From Lactuca virosa (Eukaryota; Streptophyta; Magnoliopsida; Asterales; Asteraceae), in the NCBI GenBank assembly GCA_928212115.1, contig CAKMRJ010002223.1:309499701-309563700 (forward strand): a DNA stretch of 64,000 nucleotides, given 5' to 3'. Each line of letters opens with the position of its first letter. Position 1 is the stretch's first letter. Positions 46,437-58,186 of the stretch are shown here, piece by piece. The translations under genes and the position numbers were made by a program. The notes below the pieces were generated by a model. The model worked only from the letters and a program-made list of their open reading frames with translations, was not told where the DNA came from and did no database searches.

Positions 46437-47925
46437 AGAGTGTTCTGAGTTTTGTTGAACTTTTAGGGAAGAATTTCGAAGTAGATCTTTAGTTTAGGGA
46501 GACTAATTTGGTTGAGTCTCTCCCTCTGCTTGGTCGTCGGCAGTCTAGGGCTATTTCCACTACGAGGTTTCCGATTAATGTTGTGGATCCTACTAACAAT
46601 CCTTCTGATGTCCTTTTTAATGAACCTGTGACTGCTTTGTCTAAGCATGACAAGTCAAATGTTTTTGAGTCTGTGAAGGATAGTAAGGATGGGATCCTTT
46701 ATGGAATCGGTGACCACTTGGTTAGGCGGAAGGCTCAATTGGACGCTTTTAGTTTTGTTGGAGGTGGGGCTGGACTGCCTATCGCTGGTCGTCTGAAAAA
46801 GATAAAAGTTTTTGCAAATCTTCATGCTGACTTCGACATTATGGTGAGGATTTGATCACAGTCCCTGATGAGGACGTTCAATAGTCTAAATGGACTATTA
46901 AGGTGATCGATCGTCTTGTCGTTGGTAGAATTTCTCATTCTGATCATGTTGTCGAGGTATTGGAGCCAAAGCCTTAGAGGGTTGCCTTTGGTTATGGGGC
47001 TCCAACTCTTCAAGGCAGTTCTCATATTCGTCATGGAGGAAATACTCATCCTAATATGTTTGCTTCAGGGTGGAATTTGACTGCCAATTCTCGCCTGTCT
47101 GTGAGGGTGAATTGTTTAGAGTCTGCACGTCATGCTTTTCCCGACGGGTCCATCGCTGATATTGAGCCCTCAGATGATCAGACAGTGGGATAGCTTGAGT
47201 ATGCTTGTGAACATGCTTCCTATTTTCTATCTATCAGGGCGAGACGTGTCCGCCTACTGAAGGGCGTTAATGCTGATTTGTGTGCCAAGGAAAAAGATCT
47301 ATAGAGCCATATTGTCTCTTTAGAGAAGAGTGCAAATACTTTCAATCAACAGCTGGGTCTGCTTACGTCTAAAAAGGCGGTAGTGGAGGAATAGTGGAAG
47401 ATTTACAATTGAAGCTTGATGTGGCTACCCAGATGGATGAAGCTTTGACCATCCGTGTTGAGACTCTTGAGAGGGAGTTGGTCGATAAGGAGAAACTGAT
47501 TGCTAAGTTGAAAGAAACTAACGCTCGATTGGATGGGGACCTTGGTTGGTTATTGATGGAAGGTGTGGTTAAGGTGGTGGACAAGGTATCTGAACTTGCA
47601 GAGTTTTTGCATGGTATAGGGTGGATTAAGAACAACTGTTGGTGAGGAGTTTGGGTGTGAATGTTTCCGGAAGGGGATTGTTGTTGGGACGTTTGGCATG
47701 GGTACTGCCAGTTCTACTTCAATCCGCAGTAGGGTAGTCGTGGAAAACATTAATGCTTTCATTTCTTGTGACTACGCGATCCAGTTGCACTTGGGTGAGC
47801 TAGATGTGGAGGGTTTGAGGAAGCTAAATGTATACGATTCTAATGATGAATCGGGTATCAGTGGTGGAATGAAGATTACTAGTTTAGACAACGATGGAGG
47901 TAAAGGAAAGGATATTCTTGGCTAG
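46437..47925 (+). pseudogene. Decayed coiled-coil ORF of the plant gypsy-associated type
   Basis: Three frames carry protein-like sequence: 46508-46855 (SRAISTTRFPINVVDPTNNP), 47394-47640 (a heptad-rich coiled coil, LDVATQMDEALTIRVETLER, then VVKVVDKVSELAEFLHGIGW) and 47698-47925 (VVVENINAFISCDY, LHLGELDVEGLRKL). The last two motifs resemble the C-terminal part of the large ORF labelled putative gypsy-type transposon domain protein in Asteraceae and other plants; I recall this rather than having searched. Frameshifts and stops separate the pieces. Its function is unknown; being next to G1 and E, it is probably transposon-borne. Confidence 0.55.
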
Positions 47926-48029
47926 TTGTGGTGGTTCCATTTGTGCTACCCCTTAGGGGTGTAAATTTGCTATGTTTTCTTACCGTTTCTTTCTTTGTAG
48001 GGCCCTACGTGCCTTATTTAACAATTAAT

Positions 48030-49522
48030 TTTAAGCCGTTATCTTAATGTATTTGAGTACAAATGTAATATTTTAAGATATATGATACTTAATCTGCTTT
48101 GAAATGTTCAATTACAGTTAAAATCAGAGCAGGATGCAAAAGGAGGAGAAAAGAGATGAAAAAGACGCAAAAAGGATGTCGCTAATAGCTTGACCACTCT
48201 TCAGTGTTTTTGCCATATCCCATGACTCGTAACTCCGATTGACAGGATTCAAAATGTTCCGGAAACAAAACAAAATTTCGAACGAATTTCATGTTTTAGC
48301 CAAACTCCGATTCCTAGTTCCCACGCCGTGGAAAAGCCATTTCCACAAAGTGGCGACATCTGAAAGCTTCGTGGACATGAAGAATCCAACTCCCACGGTG
48401 TGGCAAGTCTATTTCCATGTTGTGGCAGTGCTGTAACCCATAAATAGAGCGGAAAATTAGCCCTAATGACATATCTTCAAACCTAATTCGTTCCTTATTA
48501 AAATAAATCTCAGAGAAGTCGTTTTGAGGGTTTAGAAGGTGGCCGAAGGGTCGTGAAGTTGATATGGAGCGAAGATTTGAAGGATTCGAGAGTTGATTCA
48601 TGACATGAGTCATTCGCATTGTTGTTCTGATCATGATTAGCATTTCAATTGTTTCTATTTTAGTCTTTAATTTCTGAATTTAGGTGTTAAAACTTGTTGC
48701 TTTCGTTTGGAGTAGATGAAACTCGATTTTATGTGTTGATTTCTATTATTTTTATTTTATTAGTTTGGTTATTAATTATGTTTGAATGATCATTACCTAC
48801 CTGTTAAATTTATGGATTTTATTGCCTATTTCTTAGTTACGTGTAGTTAAGAGGAACAATATAATTACATTAACTTGAATCTTAATTAGTTTATGATCAT
48901 TAAACTATTAGGACTAGAGATTGATCAAATCTTATTCTTAAGTAATGTTAATACGTAACTTTGGTTGTGTTAGAGAGCTTAGATAGCCATATTTTGCTTC
49001 GAATGATTGTCCTGACCATTGATGAGAAATCACTAGATCATATCATTCATAATCTGAATATATTAAATTAATTACGTGTTCACTAATTACATGATCATTG
49101 TGCTAGTTGTTCATTAATTAGTAGTACTAGGAAATCCGATCAAGATAACTAGTCACATTCAAATTCAGTAACCAAATAATAGATCCATTGCACTATTAAC
49201 GAAGCAAACCATGATTTTGAGAAGTAATCCACACTAAACCAAAGTACATAAAGTGATTTGTTTCCAACCAGTTTATCTTGTTAGTTTAGCTATTGATTTA
49301 CTTGAGTTTTATAATCAAAACCACATTTTATTGATTTTTTTATTTAGTATAACCTATAATTAAATATTCTAATATTAATTCACTACCGTTTCCATTGAGT
49401 TTGACACCCTTGCTTATCAAAACTATTCTATACTCGATCATTTTTACTTCCTATAAGGTGTGGTTTAGTTGCGATAGACTAGGAATTACAAATAAAAAAA
49501 TTAGTGCATTAAAAATACACAA
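48030..49522 (+). repeat. E first LTR (5' truncated)
   Basis: Matches 51762-53253. Contains CCACG..CGTGG-type repeats (48320-48425), then ATAAATAG at 48440-48447, and ends in TACACA before the primer site. Confidence 0.78.
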
Positions 49523-49531
49523 TCAAGTTTT

Positions 49532-49550
49532 TAGCGCTATTACCGGTGAA
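49532..49550 (+). other. Primer-binding site of E, first copy
   Basis: TAGCGCTATTACCGGTGAA is a decayed form of TGGCGCCGTTGCCGGGGAA; the second copy at 53263-53280 (TGGCACCGTTGTCGGGAA) is closer. Confidence 0.7.
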
Positions 49551-50773
49551 CGATTTTCAATTAATTTAGTTTATGTGATTATTCGTCATTTGTTTTTTTT
49601 ATTTTAAGTTTTGTTTTGTTTTTATTTTATTTGATAACATGTCACTTGTTGGGAATGGCTTTATTATTATTTGCAGGAATTTATGATCATATGAGTTGCT
49701 TGGTTTTTCTTTTTGCATGGATTTTGTGATTGCAAGCGATTAGGGAATTTTTGACTTGTTTAGTCTACAACTTTGGTGATTTGTGCAACTCAACAGCCGA
49801 GGCGTAGTATATCAAGGTGTATTGCATTGGTTAAGTGGAAGATCGAACTCTTGCTACTCATGACTAGTTGGGTTAATTCTTGTTCTACTTATTAGTTAAC
49901 GGAGAAAAGAAAGCAAAGGGAATAGCCTAACCGGTCCAGAAAGTTTTTGTTTTCAGAAACCACTTGTTGCACGCAAGGGATTTAAACAACAATTATAGCA
50001 TGATTGCGACGAAGACGAGTGATCGTGACATCCTTTTTACATATTTTAGTGTGATTTTAGTTTTTGTACTTTTACTTTTATTTCATTTTTAGTTGGCTTA
50101 AATTTTGTTTTCCATGTTGATGCCTTAATGGTTCAGATATTTGTAGAATTATTTCCCTTCGGAGGTTTTCATCAATTTCAACAATTAGGATCGAGTGTGG
50201 TTTTTTTACAAGAGATATTATACGAGAGGCGTTGCATCACATAAACATGGGGTCGGTTACCCACAAGAGAGAGGGATCGAGGCAATTATTAAAGTCAACT
50301 ACTAGAGACAAGAGCATATATGAGAGACATGATGAGTGTTTAGACAACACAACTCGAATTCATTTTTTAGTCGCGCAAAATCCACTATTCAGCTTCCACG
50401 TCATGGCATGTGCACACCCACGCCGTGGAAACATCTTTTATGGAAAGAAAATTCTCGAGAAACGATTACCCGATTTTACGTTTTGTACTGCTATATGATG
50501 TTTTCGCCAATCGTTCCCCTAGTCCGACATGAGCAAAAAAAGTAAAACATATCTGGTTTTCAGTTTCCAGCAAAATCCGAAGCATCATCATTCCAACACA
50601 CATTTCAAAGCAACTCACTACAATCGATTCCGTTCTCGCGACTACATACCTAAGGCGAGTTCTTTCATTTTCTTCCTCTTTTATTTTATATGTTTTAATT
50701 TTATTATATACAATGAGGGGATTGTATAATTTTAGTGTGGGGTAGGGAATTGAAAAAAATGACAACAACCATG

Positions 50774-50837
<64 letters not shown>

Positions 50838-51730
50838 TATATATAAAATGAAAAATAATGACTTGAAAAATGGTCTAACATAAAAGATCTAGTACATTTT
50901 AAAACTATTTGTTTTAATATTATTGCGTTAGAGCTAAGGTTGTCTAGTGTTATGCGTGATAATTTGATGCAAATTGAAAGGTTTTGTTAAGCCAATTTGT
51001 TAAAATATATTTGTGGTTTACTGGTTGTAGTGAAATAATGAGACAAAAACGTGAACCTGTGTAGTTTGAGGGTCATAATATAATTTGCATCATGTACTTG
51101 ATATGTATCCAGGAAAATATATGTAGTCATTGCACTTTACACTAATACCTTTAATCAATAAAGGTTGAGGTTAAGTTCCTTTGCTTAAGCATATGTTTTG
51201 CTTTTAGGTTTTAGTTTGAGAGAAAAAAAACAGACTTATGAAAAAAAAAAAAACGTGAAAAAAAAGAAAAAATAGAAAAAAATAGAAAAAGTTGTAAAAG
51301 GTGTTTTAGTGAATAAAAACAATCAAATTATGAATATCTTGAAGAAAGTAAAGAAATAAGACAAATTGCCAAAAGCCAAGGGCATAGTAATCAAAGTTGT
51401 AATTTTATAGTATGTATGCTTGGGAACTTAACAAAAATACATTGATGTTATGAAAGTTTTCTTAGGATGTACTCGAAGGGATGCACAAATGAATGTTGTT
51501 CAAAATAAGTAGGGAACGTTTATGAGGATTGTAAGTATTTAGGATTTGGGAATTATTTAGGATCTTTTAGACACAAATATATGCATTGAGATGAATAATA
51601 ATTAGTGAATTCAATTTGGGTTATTCTATATGATGTTGGTGAGCAAGGTTTTAATGTGTGGTATTAAAATGAAACCATAAAGAATCTATTTTTGCTTAGG
51701 GACAAGCAAAAGAATAGTGTGGGGTATTTT
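49551..51730 (+). other. E interior, first copy
   Basis: No gene in either strand. Contains a CCACGTCATGG and CCACGCCGTGG pair (50397-50430), a TA microsatellite (about 50775-50846), A-rich runs, and the purine tract AGAATAGTGTGGGG near 51711-51724. Confidence 0.75.
50775..50846. repeat. TA microsatellite in E interior, first copy
   Basis: Lies at the same internal position as the run at 54492-54562, so it is part of the element. Confidence 0.95.
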
Positions 51731-53253
51731 GATATGATCTTTATTAAATATGTGATTTAGGTCATTATGTTAATATATTTGAGTAAAAATGTTATATTTT
51801 AAGATATATGATAATTAATATGCTTTGAAATGTTCAATTACAGTTAAAACCGGAGCTGAGATGCAAAAGGAGGAGAAATGAGCTGAAAAAGACGCAAAAA
51901 TGATGTTGATGCCACCTTGACATCTCTTTAGTGTTTTGTTCATATCTCATGACTGTTAAGTCCGATTCATGAGATTTTAAATTTTCCAGAAACTAGATAA
52001 AATTTTCGAACGACTGTCATGTTTATGACAAATTCTGATTCCCAGTTCCCACGCCATGGCAAAGCCATTTCCACGGTGTGGAGAAATCAGAAAGTTTTGT
52101 GGACATGATGAATCCAACTCCTAAAACGTATCAAGTCTATTTCCACACCATGGCGGTGTTGTAAACCTTAAATAGAGTCGAAAATTAGCCCAAATGACAT
52201 ATCTTTAACCCTAATTTGTTCCCTATGAAAATAAATCTCAGAGAATCCGTTTTAAATGTCTAGAAGGCGGCTGTAGGGTTGTTAAGCTAATATGGAGCGA
52301 AGATATGAAGGATTCGAGAACTGATTCATGACAGGAGTCATTTCGTTTGTTGCTCTGACCATGATTAACATTCGATTTGTTTCTATTTGTGTTTTTACTT
52401 TCTGAATTTAGGTGTTAAAACTTGTTTCTTTTTGTTTGGAGTAGATGAAACTCGATTTTATGTGTTGATTTCAATAATTTTGGATTTTATAAGTTTGGTT
52501 ATTATTTGTGTTTGATTAATCATCACCTATCATGTTAAAGTTATGATTTTTATTGCCTATTGCTGAGTTATGTGTAGTTAAGAGGACCAATCTAATTACA
52601 TTAACTTGAATCGTAATTAACTTATGATCATTAAATTATTAGGACTAGAGATTGATCAAATCCTAGGCTTAGGTAATGTTAATCTATGACTTTGGCTGTG
52701 TTAGAGAGCTTAGGTATCCATGATATGCTTCGATTGATTGTCATAACTATTGATGATAAATCGCTAGATCATATTATTCATAATCCGAATATATAAAATT
52801 AAGTATGTGTTCGCTAATTATATGATCATTGTGTTAGTTGTTTATTAATTATTAGTACTAGGAAATCCGATCAAGATAATTAGTCACATTAGAATTTAGT
52901 AACCAACTAATAGATCCATTGCACTATTAACGAAGTTAACCATGACTTTGAGAAGTAATCTAAACTAAACCAAAGTACCTGAAGTGATTCGTTTCCAATC
53001 AGATTATATTGTTAGTTTAGCTATTGATTTACTTGAGTTTTATAATCAAAACCGCCTTTTATTGATTTTTTTATTTAGTATAACCTATACTCAAATATTG
53101 TAATATTAATTCACTACCGTTCCCCTTGAGTTTGACAACCTTTCTTGTCAAAACTATATAATACTCAACCAGGTTCACTACATGTAAGGTGAGGGTTAGA
53201 TGCGAGAGACTACGAATTATATAGAAAAAAAATTAGTGCATTAAAAATACACA
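51731..53253 (+). repeat. E second LTR
   Basis: Begins TGATATGATC after the purine tract and ends AAATACACA before the spacer and primer site. It is diverged from the first LTR. Confidence 0.75.
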
Positions 53254-53262
53254 TTAAGTTTT

Positions 53263-54487
53263 TGGCACCGTTGTCGGGAAACGATTTTCAATTAGTTTAG
53301 TTTATGTGATTATTCATTATTTGTTTTTGTATTTTTAGTTTTTTTTCTTTGATAATATGTCACTTGTTGGGAATGTTTTTTTTTATTTGCAAGAATTCGT
53401 GAACATACGCATTGCTTAGTGTTTCTTTTTGCACGGGTTTCAAGATTGCAGGTGATTAGGGAGTTCTTAACTTGTTTAGTCTACAACTTTGGTGATTTGT
53501 CAAACTCAACCCTTGAGGCGTAATATAGCAAGGCATATCGCAATGGTTAAATGGAAGACCTAACTTTTGCTATTCTTAACTAGTTGGGTCAATTCTTATT
53601 CTACTTATTAGTTAATGGTGAAAAGAATGCAACAGAAATATCCTAACCAGTCCTGAGAGTTTTTGTTTTCACAAACCAGTCGTTGCATGCAATGGATTTA
53701 AACAATAGTTATAGCATGATTGCAATGAACACGAGTGACCGTGATATCATTTTTAGTTATTTTAGTGTGATTTTTTTTTACTTTTGTTTTTATTTTATTT
53801 CTAGTTTGAATAATTCTTGTTTTCCATGTTGATGCTCTTGATTTTTTAGATCTTTGTAGAATTTTTTTCCTTCAGATGTTTTCATTGATTTCAACAATTA
53901 GGATCGAGTGCGGTTTTGTCACGAGATATAGTATACGAGAAGCGTTGCATCACATAAGTGTGGGATCACTTACCCACACGAGAGAGGGATCGAAGTTGTT
54001 ATTAAAGTCCACTACTATAGGGAAGAGCATATATGGGATACAATGCAAGTTTTTAGGTGACACAACTCGAGTTTATTATTAGTCGCGAAAAATCCACTGT
54101 TCAGCTTCCACGTCGTGGCATGTGCACACCCACGACGTGGCGACATCTTTTGCACGATAAAAATTACCGAGAAACGATTCACTGATTTTACATTTTGTAC
54201 TGCTATATGATGTTTTCGCCAATTGTTTCGCACACCAAGTCCGACATGAGCAGCAAAAGTAAGGCATATTTAGTTTTTAGTTTCCGGCAAAATCCGAAGC
54301 ATCATCATTCCAGCACACATTTCGAAGCAACTCATTACAATCAATTTCATTCTACCGACTAGATACCTAAGGCGAGTTCTTTCCCTTTCTTACTATTTTA
54401 TTTTATATGCTTTAATTGTTATTATATACAATGAGGGTATTGTATAATTTAAGTGTAGGGTAGGGAATTAAAAACAAACAAGAACGC

Positions 54488-54564
<77 letters not shown>

Positions 54565-54769
54565 TAGATTTCGAAAAATTGAAAAATAAAGACTTAAAAA
54601 ATTGTCTAACATAAAAAATGTAGTAAATATTAAAAAGTTTTGTTTGATATTATTGCGTTAGAGCTAAGGTTGCCTAATGTTATGCACTATAATTTATGCA
54701 AATTTAAAGGTTTTTTTGAGCCAATTTGTTACAATATATTTGTGGTTTCCTAGTTCTAGTGAAATCATA
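53263..54769 (+). other. E interior, second copy, interrupted
   Basis: Non-coding; parallels 49532-51040 and stops where the G2 LTR starts. Contains CCACGTCGTGG and CCACGACGTGG (about 54108-54142) and a TA microsatellite (54492-54562). Confidence 0.75.
54492..54562. repeat. TA microsatellite in E interior, second copy
   Basis: Counterpart of 50775-50846. Confidence 0.95.
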
Positions 54770-56199
54770 TGAAACACTCAGTTTCGAATCGTCTCATTAT
54801 TCGAGGTTGTGGCCTAATTATCTGTTATCATAAGGCTTAGTACCTTGGGGAAGGATGGTATTGGCCGTTTTCAGATGGGGGAGTTATAGATTAGTAATCC
54901 GAGTGTTCGTTTGTGTTTCAGAGCCCAAGGGTAAAATCGTAATTTGATAACTCAGTCCTTTATAAATTTTGGGTTTTTGTTCGGGAAGTTCTAAGACGAG
55001 GGTGAGTTGATAAAAGTGTAGGGCTTATAGTTACCTTTCCGTGGATATAAATTTCGTTGGAAACGGACTTAAGACAAAGGAGTTATGGCCAATTGAAGAT
55101 CAAGGGATTTGGAGCTTGGTCGAGTACGCGGGGCGTACTCACCAGGTACGTTGGGCGTAGAGGGTTAAATCAACGCAAGTTTTTTTGATTACGCCAAGCA
55201 TACTATTGGTTACGTGGGGCGTACTCCCTTCAGCAAGAAACCCTAAATTTAAGGGACATACCCTATTTAATCTGTAAGTTAGCCTCTTATTGCCTTGTTC
55301 AACCAACCTCCTCACCTTTGAAAACCTTAATTTGTTCCTTAGCCTATGTGTGGTGATTTTGAGCTCTTGTGAAGCTTTTATGGAGGGTTTTATGCATCTA
55401 GAGGAAGAAGAAGAAGCTCAAAGACTCATGCTTTGGAGGAGAACCTTGAGATCCAGCTTCAACACCTTCTTTTGGTGGCTTTCGATCGCTGGGATTTTAG
55501 CGGATCTGCAGTCAGAGTTTTATCTGTGGGTTTCAGCTGTCTAAGGTGAGTCTCCTTACTGTACTATGGTTCGAAGGCAACAATGTCGGCCCATTGGCTT
55601 ATGTATTATGGAAAGACCAGGCGGTAGTCCTTGGCATTTGTATGAAAGACCCGAAGGTGGCTCCTGGAAAATCAGTATGCAAGACCAGGGTTCGGACCGT
55701 GGCAGTTAGGTAGATAGTTAATTGTAGATTGTATGCTATTTGTCGTTGTATTGCTTGCATGGAAGACAAGGAGGTGGATACTGACACTTGTCTATAAGAC
55801 CCAGGGTTTGGCCCCAGACCTGGCAAGGAAAGACCATGATACGGCTTGTGGCATAATAGCAACACTATGGTTGGCACATAGAACCTCCTATTGCATGTTT
55901 GATATGTATGATATGTATGACTCGTATGTTATGTATGTTATGTTGTATTTTAGGGAACTCACGAAGATTTCTGCTTACAATTGTTGTTTATGGTTTCAGG
56001 TACTTCCGGTTGGAAAGGGAAGGGCCCGACTTGATCGCAGTGCATACATCCATATTTTCCGCAACCTTGCGATTTTTGGATTGTACTCTGATAACTGTTT
56101 TTATTATAAAATACCTTTATGTGCTTGAGTAAATGATAAATGGGTGTTTTGGTTGTTTTAAAAAATGAAATGTTTACCTTCATATTTTGGGGTGTTACA
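54770..56199 (+). repeat. G2(plus) 5' LTR
   Basis: TGAAACACTC to GGGGTGTTACA. It shares order and sequence with 3609-1784 read on the minus strand. GTACG-type inverted repeats lie at 55124-55233 (for example GAGTACGCGGGGCGTACTC), just before a weak CCTATTTAATC. A consensus 5' splice site CTAAG/GTGAGT is at 55541-55551. Confidence 0.9.
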
Positions 56200-56202
56200 A
56201 GT

Positions 56203-56215
56203 TGGTATCAGAACC
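56203..56215 (+). other. Primer-binding site of G2(plus)
   Basis: TGGTATCAGAACC, one mismatch to the tRNA-Met complement, three bases after the LTR. Confidence 0.88.
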
Positions 56216-57116
56216 TTGGTTGAGGGATTTGGGTATACTCTCGGGTGTGCCTGAACTCAAACTGAGGGTTTGGTAAAATTTTCATAAAATAAATGTTTTA
56301 TAAAAGGGGTTTCTAATAAAAGAAAGGGGTGTGATGCGTGCAATCGGACGAGCTCAAGTAATTGGTTCACAGAATACCCATACATGTTTATTATGTTATA
56401 TGATTATGAGAATCATATGTTAGATTAGGGCTAAGGATTTGCTCATGATTTTATGCTAGGAAAGATGCCTTTATATGCATGATTGTTTGAGCTTTTAGAA
56501 TTGCATGCTAGTATAGTTTTCAGTTTAGTGGATAGAATGGCTTGATTAGGGATATGCTGGTTAGATTTTCCGTTGTCCGAATGTGGCTTGCTTTGTGCTG
56601 TGTGGGACTCTTAGTGATGAGGATCAACTACTAAGTGAATATGTTAAGTCATATGTTGCAGAAGTTCAATAATCTCAGAGTGATGGATTTGACCCTATTG
56701 CGCAACTCTCGTTTGAGTCCAACCGTTCTAGGGTTGAGTCTTTTACTCGAAGGATTTATCTGATCTGTGTTGCATGTGACTATATTCAGAAGGTAGTTAG
56801 TTGACATTGGTGGGATTCTTTCAGCATCTGATGGCAAGGTGAGGTCGGGAACCTAGAGAGTCTAGGAAATGCTTCAGTGGGTTTAGTTGCTGTTTAGCGA
56901 TCATTTGGTGCATCCGTTGGAGTAGGTGACTTAGTGGATTTGGGATGATTCTTGAGGAAAGTACAGATAGGTGTGGAAGGTAGTATTGGGCCGGTACTAC
57001 TGAAAGCATAGGATCCATACTTGAATCGCGGAGGGTCTTGGAGAATCTAGGAAGATTGTGGGATAAGGATCCTTGGGTGAGTTTTGATCTTTTGCATGTT
57101 GTATTTCAGTTTGGTG
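56216..57116 (+). other. G2(plus) leader
   Basis: Untranslated; parallels the G1 leader. It ends in TTGTATTTCAG at 57109, seven bases before the gag ATG. Confidence 0.75.
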
Positions 57117-58186
57117 ATGAACACTCAGGAAGGAGGTTCTGGTTCTGGCTCAGGTGCAAGTACTGAGTCGATTAGTGAGCAAATGAGGGAGTTCATCTCG
57201 TCAGAGATTACCAATGATATTTTGGAGCAGACTCATGTGATCGTTGGTACAATCAAGGAAGGGATTCTCGAAATTTTGGATGAGCACTTGGGCGCGTTCT
57301 GTGATGAGGTTATTGCTATCGTTGGAGCTCGCACTATTTCTTTCCATGAGTTCTGTGCTTGTAGAGATCCCACGTTCTCAGGAGAGAAGGACCCCATTGC
57401 TAGTAGGAGATTGTTAGCGGATATGGCTAACACGTTCAGGACGAGTTTCTGCCCCGAGGAGTCGAAGGTCAGATTTGCTTCCTGCCTTTTGAAGGACAGG
57501 GCACGAGACTGGTGGGAGGAGGTAGGATGTGAGGTGGGTAATGATGTTGTTGATGCGATGACGTGGGATGATTTTCCGACCAGGTTCCGAGCTGAGTTTA
57601 CACCGGTGATTGAGGTGCAGCAGTCGGCACAAGAGTTTCAGGATCTCTGCCAAACTACTGAGACTGTGGTAGAAATCAATGCCATGTTCCGGGAGGGGGA
57701 TTTATTGGGTCGACAATATACAGCGGACGAGGATATGAAGAAGGTAAGGTATCATGATATGTTGAGGAATGAAATTAGGGAGTTTGTGAGTATATCAAGG
57801 TGAACGACCCTGAATGATATGATTTCCAGAGCTCGAGAGCGGGAGATCGATTTGGAGCACCTGGGGAAGAGGGAACCGAATCAGGTGCAGGAAGTGGAGG
57901 GTCCCGGGAAGAGACCCAAGACTTCATATCAACGATTGAGGGGCCAGCAGGGCCGGGGTCAGTGCAGCACATTCAGGAAACTACACGATGGTGTTTTTCG
58001 TTCTAGGGGTATGGGATGCTACAAGTGTGGTAGGGTTGGTCATGTCAGTAGGGATTGTCCTCAGGGGGCAAGCCCGTTATGTTTTCACTGCAACTAAGTG
58101 GGCCACAAGAAGGCCAATTGTCCGATGTTGAGGGGAGGACCAATGAGTGCACCTGATCTGGTTACTTTGAGGATCACTGATGGTTG
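57117..58186 (+). pseudogene. G2(plus) gag, broken only by stop codons
   Basis: Starts MNTQEGGSGSGSGASTES; REFISSEITNDILEQTHVIV leads into a retrotransposon gag domain (FASCLLKDRARDWWEEVGCE, FRAEFTPVIEVQQSAQEF, about residues 120-185), then a basic linker and zinc knuckle CYKCGRVGHVSRDCP (CX2CX4HX4C). The frame is never shifted: it is interrupted by TGA 57801-57803, TAA 58095-58097 (in a second CX2C motif, CFHCN) and TGA 58184. The TAA lies where the G1 copy has CAA, so it is a C-to-T change. It is the best preserved G1/G2-type gag here. Confidence 0.9.

Larger units (their letters stand above)
48030..54769 (+). mobile_element. E: non-coding LTR element in LTR-internal-LTR-internal array
   Basis: Two copies of a roughly 3.7-kb unit lie head to tail (48030-51730 and 51731-54769), about 85 percent similar by eye. 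Each has an LTR, a primer site resembling TGGCGCCGTTGCCGGGGA (tRNA-Asp type, used by Athila/Tat-like gypsy elements), about 2.2 kb of non-coding interior with a TA microsatellite, and in the first a purine tract. No protein is encoded. The second interior is cut by the G2 LTR at 54770. The first LTR lacks its start. Confidence 0.8.

Noticed and set aside
55733..56132. 131-codon plus-strand frame in the G2 LTR
   Set aside because: Lies wholly in LTR sequence with a Met/Tyr-rich low-complexity composition (repeated ATGTATGA), and the other G2 LTR does not conserve it.
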